Shown: one piece after another, positions 8,877 through 17,268 of the stretch | Numbering within the stretch: position 1 is the stretch's first letter | Layout: the number at the start of each line of letters is the position of its first letter | Assembly: GCF_044386045.1 (NCBI RefSeq) | Contig: NZ_JBISCD010000040.1 | Location: 682,001 to 746,000 of the forward strand | Source of the DNA: Thalassobellus sediminis | GTDB lineage: Bacteria > Bacteroidota > Bacteroidia > Flavobacteriales > Flavobacteriaceae | Direction of reading: 5' to 3' | Length of the DNA: 64,000 nucleotides | Notes under the pieces: model-generated | Databases searched by the model: none | What the model saw: the letters and a program-made list of their open reading frames with translations, nothing else | What the model was told of the DNA's origin: nothing | Translations under genes and position numbers: made by a program

Positions 8877-11800
8877 ATGAGGCAAACACTCTTAAAAATT
8901 TTAACCTTATTCTTTTTTGCATACGCTAGTGGGCAGAGTAAAGATATAAGTGGAAATGTTCAAGACAATACAGGATTCCCTATACCAGGAGTTAATGTAT
9001 TAGTAAAGGACACAAGTAAAGGAGCGGTATCAGATTTTGATGGTAATTTTATAATTACCAATGTCGAAGTAGGTACAACTCTATCATTTAGTTACATCGG
9101 GTATATAACAAAAGAAATTGTTATAACTGATTATACTAAATTAACGATTCAATTAGAAGAAGATCTCGCTCAATTAGACGAGGTTATTGTAATTGGATAT
9201 GGAACTCAAACCAAAAAGGAAATTACCGGAGCGGTAAGTGTGGTTTCTAGTGAAAGCATTGAAGCTTTAAAGCCAACACGAATTGAACAAGCATTACAAG
9301 GTCAAGTTGCTGGGGTTAATATCACAACTAATACAGGGTCTCCTGGAGGAGCTTCTACCATTAGTATTCGTGGTGTATCTACAAATGGTGATAGTAGGCC
9401 TTTAATATTAGTTGATGGTAATGTTGTTGAAGACCTTAGTGTAATAAATCCAAATGACATTGAAAGTATGAATATACTTAAAGATGCAACAGCTGGTATT
9501 TATGGTGTAAGAGCTGCAAACGGTGTCATTCTTATTACTACAAAAACAGGTAGAAAAGAAATGCCACTTACTGTTCAATATGATGCCTACACTGGTTTTC
9601 AGGAAACAACACGTAAAATGCCTGTATTGAATGCTTCGGAATATGGTGCTATTATAAATGAAGCCTTTGCTGCTGGTGGCAATACACCACCATATGATAA
9701 TTTATCTGTTTTAGGTGTTGGTACAGATTGGCAAGATGAAATATTTCAAACAGCTCAGATAAATAGCCATAATATTTCATTTAGAGCAGGTAAAGAAAAA
9801 TCTTCATATTCCTATAGTGGTTCATTTTTAACTCAAGATGGTATTGTTGGTGGGCCAAAATCAAATTTCACCCGTTTTACAAATACTTTAAATTATAATT
9901 TAGATTTTCTAGATAATTTTAAATTCAAGACGGGAATTACATTAACTAGAACAAGTAAAAGAAACCTTCCAGAAAACTCCAATGCATCGGTACTATTTAA
10001 TGCGCTAAATATGGCGCCAACGTTTTCGGTATATGATGAAAATGGCGATTATACAAAAGCCGAAGGCTTAGGAGCTGAGATTATTAATCCTAAAGCTCAA
10101 ATTGATAATAATTATAATCGTAATAGTGTAATGAAACTTAATGGTTTTGCTGGTTTATCTTATAACTTTTTAGAGCATTTTACGGCAGAAGCAAATATTC
10201 AATTTAATTATGCTGAAGTAGATGAGTTTTCTTTTAGCCCAATAGTTGATTATGGAATTGGTAAGGTGTTTAATAATATAAGAAGCGGTGTTTCTGAAGG
10301 CTTTGATATTTATAGAGATTATACTTTCGATGGTTTTATCAAATACCAAAATACCTTTAATGATGTACATAAGTTAAATGTTCTTTTAGGAACCTCTGTT
10401 TTTAAATCCACAGGTGTATTTTCTGGAGCTTCAGCTTCAGATATTATAGATAATGATATAAGAAACGCTAGTGTTGAAAAAGGTTTTGATCAAGAAAATG
10501 AATATGCTGAATTAGGTCGTAATCCTACCTTTGACGCTAGACTATTATCTTATTTTACAAGAGTACAATATGATTATAAAGGTAAATACTTGTTTTCTGG
10601 GGTTTTGCGTAGAGATGGGTCAACAAGGTTTGGTCCTGGTAATAAGTTTGGTTATTTTCCTTCTGGTTCTATAGGATGGGTGGCATCAGATGAAGATTTC
10701 TTAAGTGATAATAACTTTTTCGATTTATTAAAGTTTAGAGCATCTTATGGAATTTTAGGAAACGATAGAATTGGAGATTATAGATTTGTATCCTTACTTT
10801 CAGGAGAAGGAACGTATTTCTTTGGAGGAAATGATAGAGACAATGAATACTTCGGAAAAGCAAGTGGCCCTATTTCAAACCCAGAAATAAAATGGGAAAA
10901 ACAAAAAACATTAGACATAGGTGTAGATATGCGCATATTAGATAATAAGGTAGATATTACTGCCGATTATTTCAAAAGAAGAACAGAAGACTTATTAGTA
11001 TCACCATTTGTATCAGGATTATTAGGTACTGGAGCACCGCCGTTTGTAAACGCTGGTATAGTTGAAAATACAGGACTTGAATTTGCAATTGGGTATTCAG
11101 ATAATTTTAGTGAAGACTTTAAATTTAGTATTAAGTATAATGTTACTTATATTAAAAACGAAGTAGTATCAGTAAGTGGAGATGGAGAGTATATTGAAGG
11201 TGGTAAATTTGGAATTTCACAACCGGCACCTTCTAGAATGGAAGCAGGCTTCCCGTTAGGATATTTTGCGGGATATCAAACGGCTGGTGTATTTCAAACT
11301 CAAGAAGAGATAGACAACTCAGCGGTGGGAGCTATTGAACCACAACCGGGAGATTTTAAGTTTGTAGATCAAGATGGTAATGGAATTATTGATTTAGAAG
11401 ATCGAGTAAATTTAGGAAAGCCACTTCCAGATGCTACTATGGGACTTAATATTTCATTTGATTATAAAGACTGGGATTTTGCAGCTTATGCATTTGCATC
11501 TCTTGGGAATGATATTGTTAGAAACTATGAGCGTAATCAAAATTTAGTAAATAAACCAAGTACCTATTTAGACCGTTGGACGGGTTCTGGCACAAGTAAT
11601 ACTAATCCTAGAGTAGCTATTGGAGCTAGTCCGAATACTGTGTTTTCAGACTTTTACGTAGAAGATGGTTCTTTTGTAAGATTGCAAAATGCTCAACTGG
11701 GTTATACATTTAATAACGATTCTGAAGATTCGCTAATAAAGAAATGCCGAATTTATATTTCAGGAAGTAACTTATTCACATTAACTAAATATAATGGATA

Positions 11801-11903
11801 TGATCCTACGGCAGGAACTGGTGCTCCAATTGGAGGCGGAATTGACCAAGGATTTTACCCAACAGCTCGCACATTTTTATTAGGTGTTAACGTAAAAATT
11901 TAA
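8877..11903 (+). CDS. susC: SusC/RagA-family TonB-dependent outer-membrane transporter
   Basis: 1008 residues. Signal peptide (1-19), carboxypeptidase-D-like regulatory domain (about 22-95, DISGNVQDNTGFPIPGVNV), the SusC signature LDEVIVIGYGTQTKKEITG (about 100-118), plug domain (to about 225, including NDIESMNILKDATAGIYG and NGVILITTKTG), then a 22-stranded-type barrel to the C-terminus (YPTARTFLLGVNVKI). It imports oligosaccharides across the outer membrane using TonB energy, with the SusD lid encoded 9 bp downstream. Substrate is inferred as beta-1,3-glucan from the enzymes of the locus. It is the first gene of an operon (8877-16591) behind a two-site regulated promoter. Confidence 0.96.
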   Translation: MRQTLLKILTLFFFAYASGQSKDISGNVQDNTGFPIPGVNVLVKDTSKGAVSDFDGNFIITNVEVGTTLSFSYIGYITKEIVITDYTKLTIQLEEDLAQLDEVIVIGYGTQTKKEITGAVSVVSSESIEALKPTRIEQALQGQVAGVNITTNTGSPGGASTISIRGVSTNGDSRPLILVDGNVVEDLSVINPNDIESMNILKDATAGIYGVRAANGVILITTKTGRKEMPLTVQYDAYTGFQETTRKMPVLNASEYGAIINEAFAAGGNTPPYDNLSVLGVGTDWQDEIFQTAQINSHNISFRAGKEKSSYSYSGSFLTQDGIVGGPKSNFTRFTNTLNYNLDFLDNFKFKTGITLTRTSKRNLPENSNASVLFNALNMAPTFSVYDENGDYTKAEGLGAEIINPKAQIDNNYNRNSVMKLNGFAGLSYNFLEHFTAEANIQFNYAEVDEFSFSPIVDYGIGKVFNNIRSGVSEGFDIYRDYTFDGFIKYQNTFNDVHKLNVLLGTSVFKSTGVFSGASASDIIDNDIRNASVEKGFDQENEYAELGRNPTFDARLLSYFTRVQYDYKGKYLFSGVLRRDGSTRFGPGNKFGYFPSGSIGWVASDEDFLSDNNFFDLLKFRASYGILGNDRIGDYRFVSLLSGEGTYFFGGNDRDNEYFGKASGPISNPEIKWEKQKTLDIGVDMRILDNKVDITADYFKRRTEDLLVSPFVSGLLGTGAPPFVNAGIVENTGLEFAIGYSDNFSEDFKFSIKYNVTYIKNEVVSVSGDGEYIEGGKFGISQPAPSRMEAGFPLGYFAGYQTAGVFQTQEEIDNSAVGAIEPQPGDFKFVDQDGNGIIDLEDRVNLGKPLPDATMGLNISFDYKDWDFAAYAFASLGNDIVRNYERNQNLVNKPSTYLDRWTGSGTSNTNPRVAIGASPNTVFSDFYVEDGSFVRLQNAQLGYTFNNDSEDSLIKKCRIYISGSNLFTLTKYNGYDPTAGTGAPIGGGIDQGFYPTARTFLLGVNVKI

Positions 11904-11912
11904 TTAAGTATT

Positions 11913-13415
11913 ATGAAAAATTTAAAAATTATATATATCCTATTTGTAAGTGTTATTACTATGTCATGTAGTGATTCGTTTGTAAATGTGGATTCAGAAG
12001 ACGAAAATTCTGAAGCCTTTTTTAATACAGAAAAGGATTACCAAGACGCACTGGTAGCTGCTTATGATTATTTACAAACAACTTCAAGAAATTTTCAATG
12101 GGCAGAAATAGCATCAGATAATAGTTTATGTGGGGGAGAAAGTGCAACAGACTCTCCTGCCATTCAACAAATAGACGATATGATTCATTCTGAGATTGGT
12201 CAAAGTAATCCCCCTATTGATGGTGGAGGTCTTGGTAATATTTGGCAATATATGTTTGAAGGTATAAATAGGTGTAATTATATTATGGAATTTCAAGATA
12301 ATTTAGAATTTCCATCTAAAACAAGTGTTCTAGCGCAAACACGTTTTTTAAGAGCTTATTATTATTTTGAATTGGTTAAATGGTTTGGAGATGTACCATT
12401 AGCGATTGATAAACGCATACAGTTTGGAGATCAGTTTACCTTAGAAAGAACAATAAAATCAGAGGTTTATGCATCAATTGAAGCCGACTTAATTTTTGCC
12501 GCCAATAATTTGGACTATACAGTAATTGAAACAGGTAGAGTTACAAAAGGAGCGGCACAAGCTTTATTAGGCAAAGCATATTTATATCAAGATAAATTTA
12601 CTGATGCTGCTACTGTTTTAGAAGATTTAATAAATAATGGACCTCACCGATTATTAACAACTGCTGAGTACCCTGATTTGTTTGAACGATATAACGAAAA
12701 TAATACTGAATCTATTTTTGAAATTCAGTATTCAGACGTAGATGGTGGAAGTTTTGAATGTTTTCAATGTCTAGAAGGTAATTATACCTCATATTTTAAT
12801 GGACCAAGAGATTTTGTAGACTCTGAAGGTTTCTTTGATGGTGGATATAGTTTTAATGTCCCAACACAAGATGCGGTAGATGCTTTTGAAGATGGTGACA
12901 TTCGTCTAGAATATTCCATTCTTGATATAGAGAAATATATTGAAGAACACCCAGGATCCTCTTATAACCCAAATGCAGGATACGAACAAACGGGTTATTT
13001 TAATAGAAAAATAATGGCTAGAAAAGGCGATCTTAATAACGCTGATGCTGCACTTACAAACCCCGATAATTATAGAGCAATAAGATATGCAGATGTTTTA
13101 CTAATGGCAGCTGAAGCTTTGAATAGAGGAAATATTAGCGATTCAAGAGCCAGAGATTACTTAAACGAAGTGCGTAATAGAGCAACTTTAGGAGATGTAT
13201 TAACATCTGGTTCTAATTTAACCAATGATATTTGGAAAGAACGTCGTGTTGAATTAGTTGGCGAAGGACATCGCTTCTTCGATTTGGTTAGAACTGATAG
13301 AGCAGAAGGCACAATTCCTGGTTTCTCAAAAGCCAAAGGACATGAGCTTTTTCCAATACCTGTTGAGGAAATAATATTAACAGGAAATAGATGGGAACAA
13401 AATCCTGGATACTAA
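11913..13415 (+). CDS. susD: SusD/RagB-family glycan-binding lipoprotein
   Basis: 500 residues with a lipoprotein signal (VSVITMSC, Cys at about residue 19). The order matches RagB/SusD: an N-terminal SusD-like segment (AFFNTEKDYQDALVAAYDYL, RCNYIMEF, RFLRAYYYFELVKWFGDVPL), TPR-like helices with KGAAQALLGKAYLYQ, and the C-terminal domain with NYRAIRYADVLLMAAEALN and WKERRVELVGEGHRFFDLVR. SusD caps the SusC barrel and captures the polysaccharide at the cell surface. The gene follows susC by 9 bp. Confidence 0.96.
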   Translation: MKNLKIIYILFVSVITMSCSDSFVNVDSEDENSEAFFNTEKDYQDALVAAYDYLQTTSRNFQWAEIASDNSLCGGESATDSPAIQQIDDMIHSEIGQSNPPIDGGGLGNIWQYMFEGINRCNYIMEFQDNLEFPSKTSVLAQTRFLRAYYYFELVKWFGDVPLAIDKRIQFGDQFTLERTIKSEVYASIEADLIFAANNLDYTVIETGRVTKGAAQALLGKAYLYQDKFTDAATVLEDLINNGPHRLLTTAEYPDLFERYNENNTESIFEIQYSDVDGGSFECFQCLEGNYTSYFNGPRDFVDSEGFFDGGYSFNVPTQDAVDAFEDGDIRLEYSILDIEKYIEEHPGSSYNPNAGYEQTGYFNRKIMARKGDLNNADAALTNPDNYRAIRYADVLLMAAEALNRGNISDSRARDYLNEVRNRATLGDVLTSGSNLTNDIWKERRVELVGEGHRFFDLVRTDRAEGTIPGFSKAKGHELFPIPVEEIILTGNRWEQNPGY

Positions 13416-13426
13416 AAAAAAAAGAT

Positions 13427-15622
13427 ATGAAAACATTAAAATATATATTTAGAATAACAATGGTATTTCTTCTTTTAGGGAGTTGTACCGAAGACGCTAA
13501 TGATTTGAGTTTTATTGACTCTGTTGTTGCTCCTACAGAAGTGTCGGCTGTTTTTAAAATTACACAAGACAATACTGGCTTGGTTACTATAACGCCAAAT
13601 GCTGTTGGCGCATCAAATTATAATATTACTTATGGAGATGCTACTACAGAAGCTGTTAATGTAATTCAAGGTGAGAGTACATCGCATATTTATGAAGAAG
13701 GCACTTATTCTGTTAAAATAGAAGCTGTTGGTTTAAGTGGATTAAAATCTGAGGTTACTAAAGAACTTTTAGTTTCTTTTAAAGCACCTGAAAATTTAGT
13801 TGTCACAATTGAGAACGATCCAGCAATATCTAAACAAGTAAATGTTACTGCAACGGCAGATTTTGCCGTGAGTTTTGAAGTGTATTTTGGAGAAACCGTT
13901 GAGAATGATCTAGTAATAGGAAACATTGGAGATACTGTAAATTATACATATCAAGATGCAGGCACCTATACTATTAGAATAGTAGTAATGGGCGGAGCTA
14001 TTGAAACTACTGAATATACAGAAGAGTTTATTGTAACAGCAATTTTACAACCACTAGCATCTGCTAAAGCACCTCCTTTTAGACAAGTATCAGATGTTAT
14101 AGGTGTCTTTAGCGATAAACTAAATTATGAATATGACCTTTCAAATGATTTCTTCCCATACTGGGATCAAGGAGCCGATTGGAATGTTGGCGAATTTTTA
14201 ATTGATGAAGATAAAATACTACGATATACAGGGTTAACATACCAAGGTATACAACTAGCAGCTAATATTGATGCGTCTGGTATGGAGTTTTTACATATAG
14301 ATATTTGGACAGCCGATGATAATAATGCAAAGCTATCACCTATAAGTGCTTCAACAGGAGAGAAAGCATTCGATTTAGATTTAACAGCAAACCAGTGGAC
14401 ATCGTTCGATATTCCTTTATCATATTTTACCGATTTAGGTTTAAGTATGGCTGATATTGCTCAATTTAAATTTGATGGAGCACCTGCTGGAGGAACCATA
14501 TTTGTGGATAATATTTATTTCTGGAGAGCACCGTCTAGTTACACACCATTACTTTTTGACGATTTTGAAGGAAATGGAAATATTACATTATGGGCAGGAG
14601 ATCAAGCAGGTATGGATAATGCTTTTGTAAATCCATATGTTAATGCTAATAATTTTTCTGAAACTGTTTTAGAATATAAAGATACAGGAGGGCAATATGC
14701 AAATGTTCAATTTGTAGCAGATGGAAAGTTTGATTTATCAGGAGGGAAAAGTGTTTTTTCTTTAAAAGTTTATGTACCGTCTACAGGTATTACAGGGGCT
14801 CAAGAAAACAAAATTTCTTTAAAACTTCAAAATAGTGAATTAGGACCGAATGTATGGCAAACTCAAACTGAAATTATAAAACCAATTGTTTTAGACACAT
14901 GGCAAGTAATTACTTTCGATTTTGAGAATGATGACTGGATAAATTTAAATTTTAATGGTATTGATCCAGATCCAGTTGATAGATTAGATTTAGATAAAGT
15001 TGTGATTCAGGTTAATGGAGAAAATAATTTTGATAATGTGACAGCTTATATTGATGATTTTAATTACGGTACTACACCACCAGCAGATAGTCCTCCTTTT
15101 GCAAGAGATGGTTTTGAAGGTAATGGAACTATTACAACATGGTTTGGCGACTCTGCAGGCTTAAATACTGCTTTTGCAAATCCATTTGTTGATGCTAATA
15201 ATAATTCTGCTACTGTATTAGAGTATCAAGACACTGGAGGGCAATATGCCAATGTTCAGTTTACAGTTTCTCCTAAATTTGATTTAGTTGCTAAGAGTAA
15301 ATTTACTTTGAAAGTATATGTGCCGTCTTCTGGTATTACTGGAAGTCAAGAAAATAAAATTTCTTTAAAACTTCAAAATAGCGAATTAGGGCCGAATGTA
15401 TGGCAAACTCAAACAGAGATTATTAAACCAATTCTTTTAGACACTTGGCAGGAAATTACTTTTGATTTTGTAAATGATGATTGGGTAAACTTAAATTTTA
15501 ATGGTATTGATCCTGACCCAATAGATAGAACAGATTTAGATAAAGTTGTTATTCAAGTTAATGGAGAAAACAATTTTGATAATGTAGTAGCTTATATAGA
15601 TAATTTCAACTATCATAATTAA
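13427..15622 (+). CDS. Surface glycan-binding lipoprotein with duplicated C-terminal modules (SusE position)
   Basis: 731 residues from the ATG at 13427. An ATG at 13391 in the same frame would overlap susD and hide the lipoprotein signal (MKTLKYIFRITMVFLLLGSC), so I reject it. There are two PKD-like beta domains (about 25-205), one module shared with two other proteins of the locus (about 215-370), and two nearly identical jelly-roll-like modules (about 377-548 and 559-731). Their coding sequences repeat with a period of 546 bp. No catalytic residues are evident. By position and build it is a surface glycan-binding protein doing the job of SusE/SusF; direct laminarin binding is inferred. Confidence 0.8.
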   Translation: MKTLKYIFRITMVFLLLGSCTEDANDLSFIDSVVAPTEVSAVFKITQDNTGLVTITPNAVGASNYNITYGDATTEAVNVIQGESTSHIYEEGTYSVKIEAVGLSGLKSEVTKELLVSFKAPENLVVTIENDPAISKQVNVTATADFAVSFEVYFGETVENDLVIGNIGDTVNYTYQDAGTYTIRIVVMGGAIETTEYTEEFIVTAILQPLASAKAPPFRQVSDVIGVFSDKLNYEYDLSNDFFPYWDQGADWNVGEFLIDEDKILRYTGLTYQGIQLAANIDASGMEFLHIDIWTADDNNAKLSPISASTGEKAFDLDLTANQWTSFDIPLSYFTDLGLSMADIAQFKFDGAPAGGTIFVDNIYFWRAPSSYTPLLFDDFEGNGNITLWAGDQAGMDNAFVNPYVNANNFSETVLEYKDTGGQYANVQFVADGKFDLSGGKSVFSLKVYVPSTGITGAQENKISLKLQNSELGPNVWQTQTEIIKPIVLDTWQVITFDFENDDWINLNFNGIDPDPVDRLDLDKVVIQVNGENNFDNVTAYIDDFNYGTTPPADSPPFARDGFEGNGTITTWFGDSAGLNTAFANPFVDANNNSATVLEYQDTGGQYANVQFTVSPKFDLVAKSKFTLKVYVPSSGITGSQENKISLKLQNSELGPNVWQTQTEIIKPILLDTWQEITFDFVNDDWVNLNFNGIDPDPIDRTDLDKVVIQVNGENNFDNVVAYIDNFNYHN

Positions 15623-15634
15623 AAATTTAAAAAA

Positions 15635-16591
15635 ATGAAAAACATAAAATATATAATAGGAATTTTTCTTTCTACTTTATTACTCTTTAGTAGCTGTCAA
15701 GATGATGAAGGTACGATTGGAGATATAATAGCGCCAAGTAATGTTATCATGTCTGCAGAAATTGTTGGTGTAGATAATAGTAATCCTAATGGAGATGGTT
15801 CTGGGTTTGTTAATTTTGTAGCAAGCGCAGACGGAGCAATAACATACAGATTTGATTTTGGTGATAATTCAAAGGTTATAGCTAATAATACAGGAGTTGT
15901 GAGTCATAGATTTAGTTTAACAGGTATTAATACCTATTCAGTTACAGTTATGGCTTCTGGTCGTGCTGGTATTACTACTACTAAAACGATGAATATCGAT
16001 GTGTTTAGTTCATTTGAAGATGAAGAAGCTAAAGACTTTTTAAGTGGTGGTGCAGGAAACAGTAAGACATGGTACTGGGCAGCAGATAAAAGTGGAAATA
16101 TTGGTTTAGGACCAAATGAAGTACAAGCTGGTGGTCAGCATACATTTCCAGATTGGTTTAATGCAGGTCCATGGTGGGATGACAAGTTATGTATGTATGA
16201 TGCAGAGTTTGTTTTCACTCAATCTAGTGATGGAGAAGAAATAACTTTTGAGCAACTTAAAGAAATAGCTTATGTTAATGGAGACTATGCTAATATATTA
16301 GGTATTGATGGTAATATATGTTATGGCCTTGACATTGCTCCTACTCTAGTTGGAGTTAAGAACGTTAGTTTTACACCTTCATCTTCTATTGCAACAGAAG
16401 ACGCTACTAACCCATCATATAGAGGAACGACTATAAATATTTCTGACGGCGGATTTATGTGTTGGTACGTAGGAGAAAGTTCGAGTGCTTTAGAAATTAT
16501 CGAAATAACTGCTAATACATTAAAAGTTAGAGTTGAAGACGGGCCTCGTGCTTGGTATTGTTTTTTCCAAACCGAGAAACCAATCCAATAA
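15635..16591 (+). CDS. PKD-domain lipoprotein of the susCD operon
   Basis: 318 residues. Lipoprotein signal (STLLLFSSC, Cys about 20), a PKD domain (about 40-120, ITYRFDFGDNSKVIANNTG), then a region of about 190 residues starting with SGGAGNSKTWYW and rich in Trp, Gly and acidic residues (FPDWFNAGPWWDDKLCMYD), ending in WYCFFQTEKP. I know this Trp-rich domain only from similar flavobacterial PUL lipoproteins and cannot name a fold. A glycan-binding role at the cell surface is likely. It is the last gene of the operon; a terminator follows at 16615. Confidence 0.75.
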   Translation: MKNIKYIIGIFLSTLLLFSSCQDDEGTIGDIIAPSNVIMSAEIVGVDNSNPNGDGSGFVNFVASADGAITYRFDFGDNSKVIANNTGVVSHRFSLTGINTYSVTVMASGRAGITTTKTMNIDVFSSFEDEEAKDFLSGGAGNSKTWYWAADKSGNIGLGPNEVQAGGQHTFPDWFNAGPWWDDKLCMYDAEFVFTQSSDGEEITFEQLKEIAYVNGDYANILGIDGNICYGLDIAPTLVGVKNVSFTPSSSIATEDATNPSYRGTTINISDGGFMCWYVGESSSALEIIEITANTLKVRVEDGPRAWYCFFQTEKPIQ

Positions 16592-16614
16592 TAATATTAT
16601 TTAGTTTTATTTAT

Positions 16615-16653
16615 GGGGATAAAACGTTATAAACTAATGTTTGTCCCCTTTTT
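16615..16653 (+). terminator. Intrinsic terminator of the susCD operon
   Basis: GGGGATAAA pairs with TTTGTCCCC (one T-G wobble), and five T follow. It lies 23 bp after the last stop codon. Confidence 0.85.
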
Positions 16654-16976
16654 AATTAGATCATAATTATTGTAAATACAATTAAGTTGTGTTGTAATTT
16701 CTATGTAAAATTATGAAGTAATTTATCATGATAGGTATATCACTAAATTGTCTTTAGGTTTTAAATAATGCTATTATCTTATTCCGTTAATAATTAAATG
16801 TTGTGATGCTTTATCGTTTTTAAGATTATTAAAAAGCTTATAAATCAATACTTAAACCCTTATTATTTTTTAAGTAAATTTAGTAGTGTATAGTTAATAT
16901 AAGTATTAATTAATTAACATAATCTTTAATAATTAAGAAGAGCAATAGTATGAATATATACAACACGTATATTTTT

Positions 16977-16998
16977 TACCTATACAATACCACAACAA
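16977..16998 (+). promoter_or_regulatory. Distal operator before the glycosidase-barrel operon
   Basis: TACCTATACAA (16977-16987) is followed directly by TACCACAACAA (16988-16998). This is the cleanest tandem pair in the window. It starts 125 bp before the proximal inverted site, against 124 bp at susC. Confidence 0.65.
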
Positions 16999-17101
16999 AT
17001 CCTGTTTAATAAAACTTAAGAGGTTTCTTAAAAGCCCATATATTCTTATAAAAACACTTGTGTTGTTAGGGTTTTATTAAAAATATCATGATTATTTTAT
17101 A

Positions 17102-17123
17102 GTGTATGTTTTTTGTTGAGGTC
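17102..17123 (-). promoter_or_regulatory. Proximal operator before the glycosidase-barrel operon
   Basis: On the minus strand: GACCTCAACAA then AAAACATACAC. Twenty plus-strand bases (17103-17122) are identical to those at 8794-8813 before susC. Confidence 0.7.
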
Positions 17124-17152
17124 TTTTTTGATGATTTCACAATTTGACTCTC

Positions 17153-17160
17153 TAATTTTA
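17153..17160 (+). promoter_or_regulatory. Candidate -7 element of the second PUL operon
   Basis: TAATTTTA starts 50 bp after the core operator start at 17103, the same distance as at susC. It would give a leader of about 100 nt. Confidence 0.45.
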
Positions 17161-17268
17161 TATAAAACAAATCACCACCTAATCTGTGTTGTTAATAAGT
17201 TTCTTTTTTCAAAAAAACGACACAAGTTAGAATTAGTTTAAGACTAACTCAAATAATTAAATAAGACT

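Larger units (their letters stand above)
16592..17268. other. Intergenic control region before the second PUL operon
   Basis: About 680 bp without a gene. It starts with the terminator at 16615-16653. The stretch 16654-16976 is AT-rich with nothing recognisable. Then come the distal operator (16977-16998), the proximal operator (17102-17123) and a -7-like element (17153-17160). Another AGnATTAGTTT block (about 17229-17240) resembles the susC -7 neighbourhood. Confidence 0.65.

Noticed and set aside
13391..13426. Earlier ATG giving twelve extra residues to the glycan-binding lipoprotein
   Set aside because: It would overlap the end of susD and place a charged stretch before an otherwise perfect lipoprotein signal.
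13288..13572. Minus-strand 94-codon frame across the susD / glycan-binding protein junction
   Set aside because: It overlaps two well-supported plus-strand genes, and its composition is that of a shadow frame.
17229..17241. AGAATTAGTTTAA as the -7 element of the second PUL operon, by likeness to the susC -7 region
   Set aside because: It resembles 8839-8851 but lies about 130 bp from the operator, whereas TAATTTTA at 17153 keeps the exact 50-bp spacing. It remains a possible second start.
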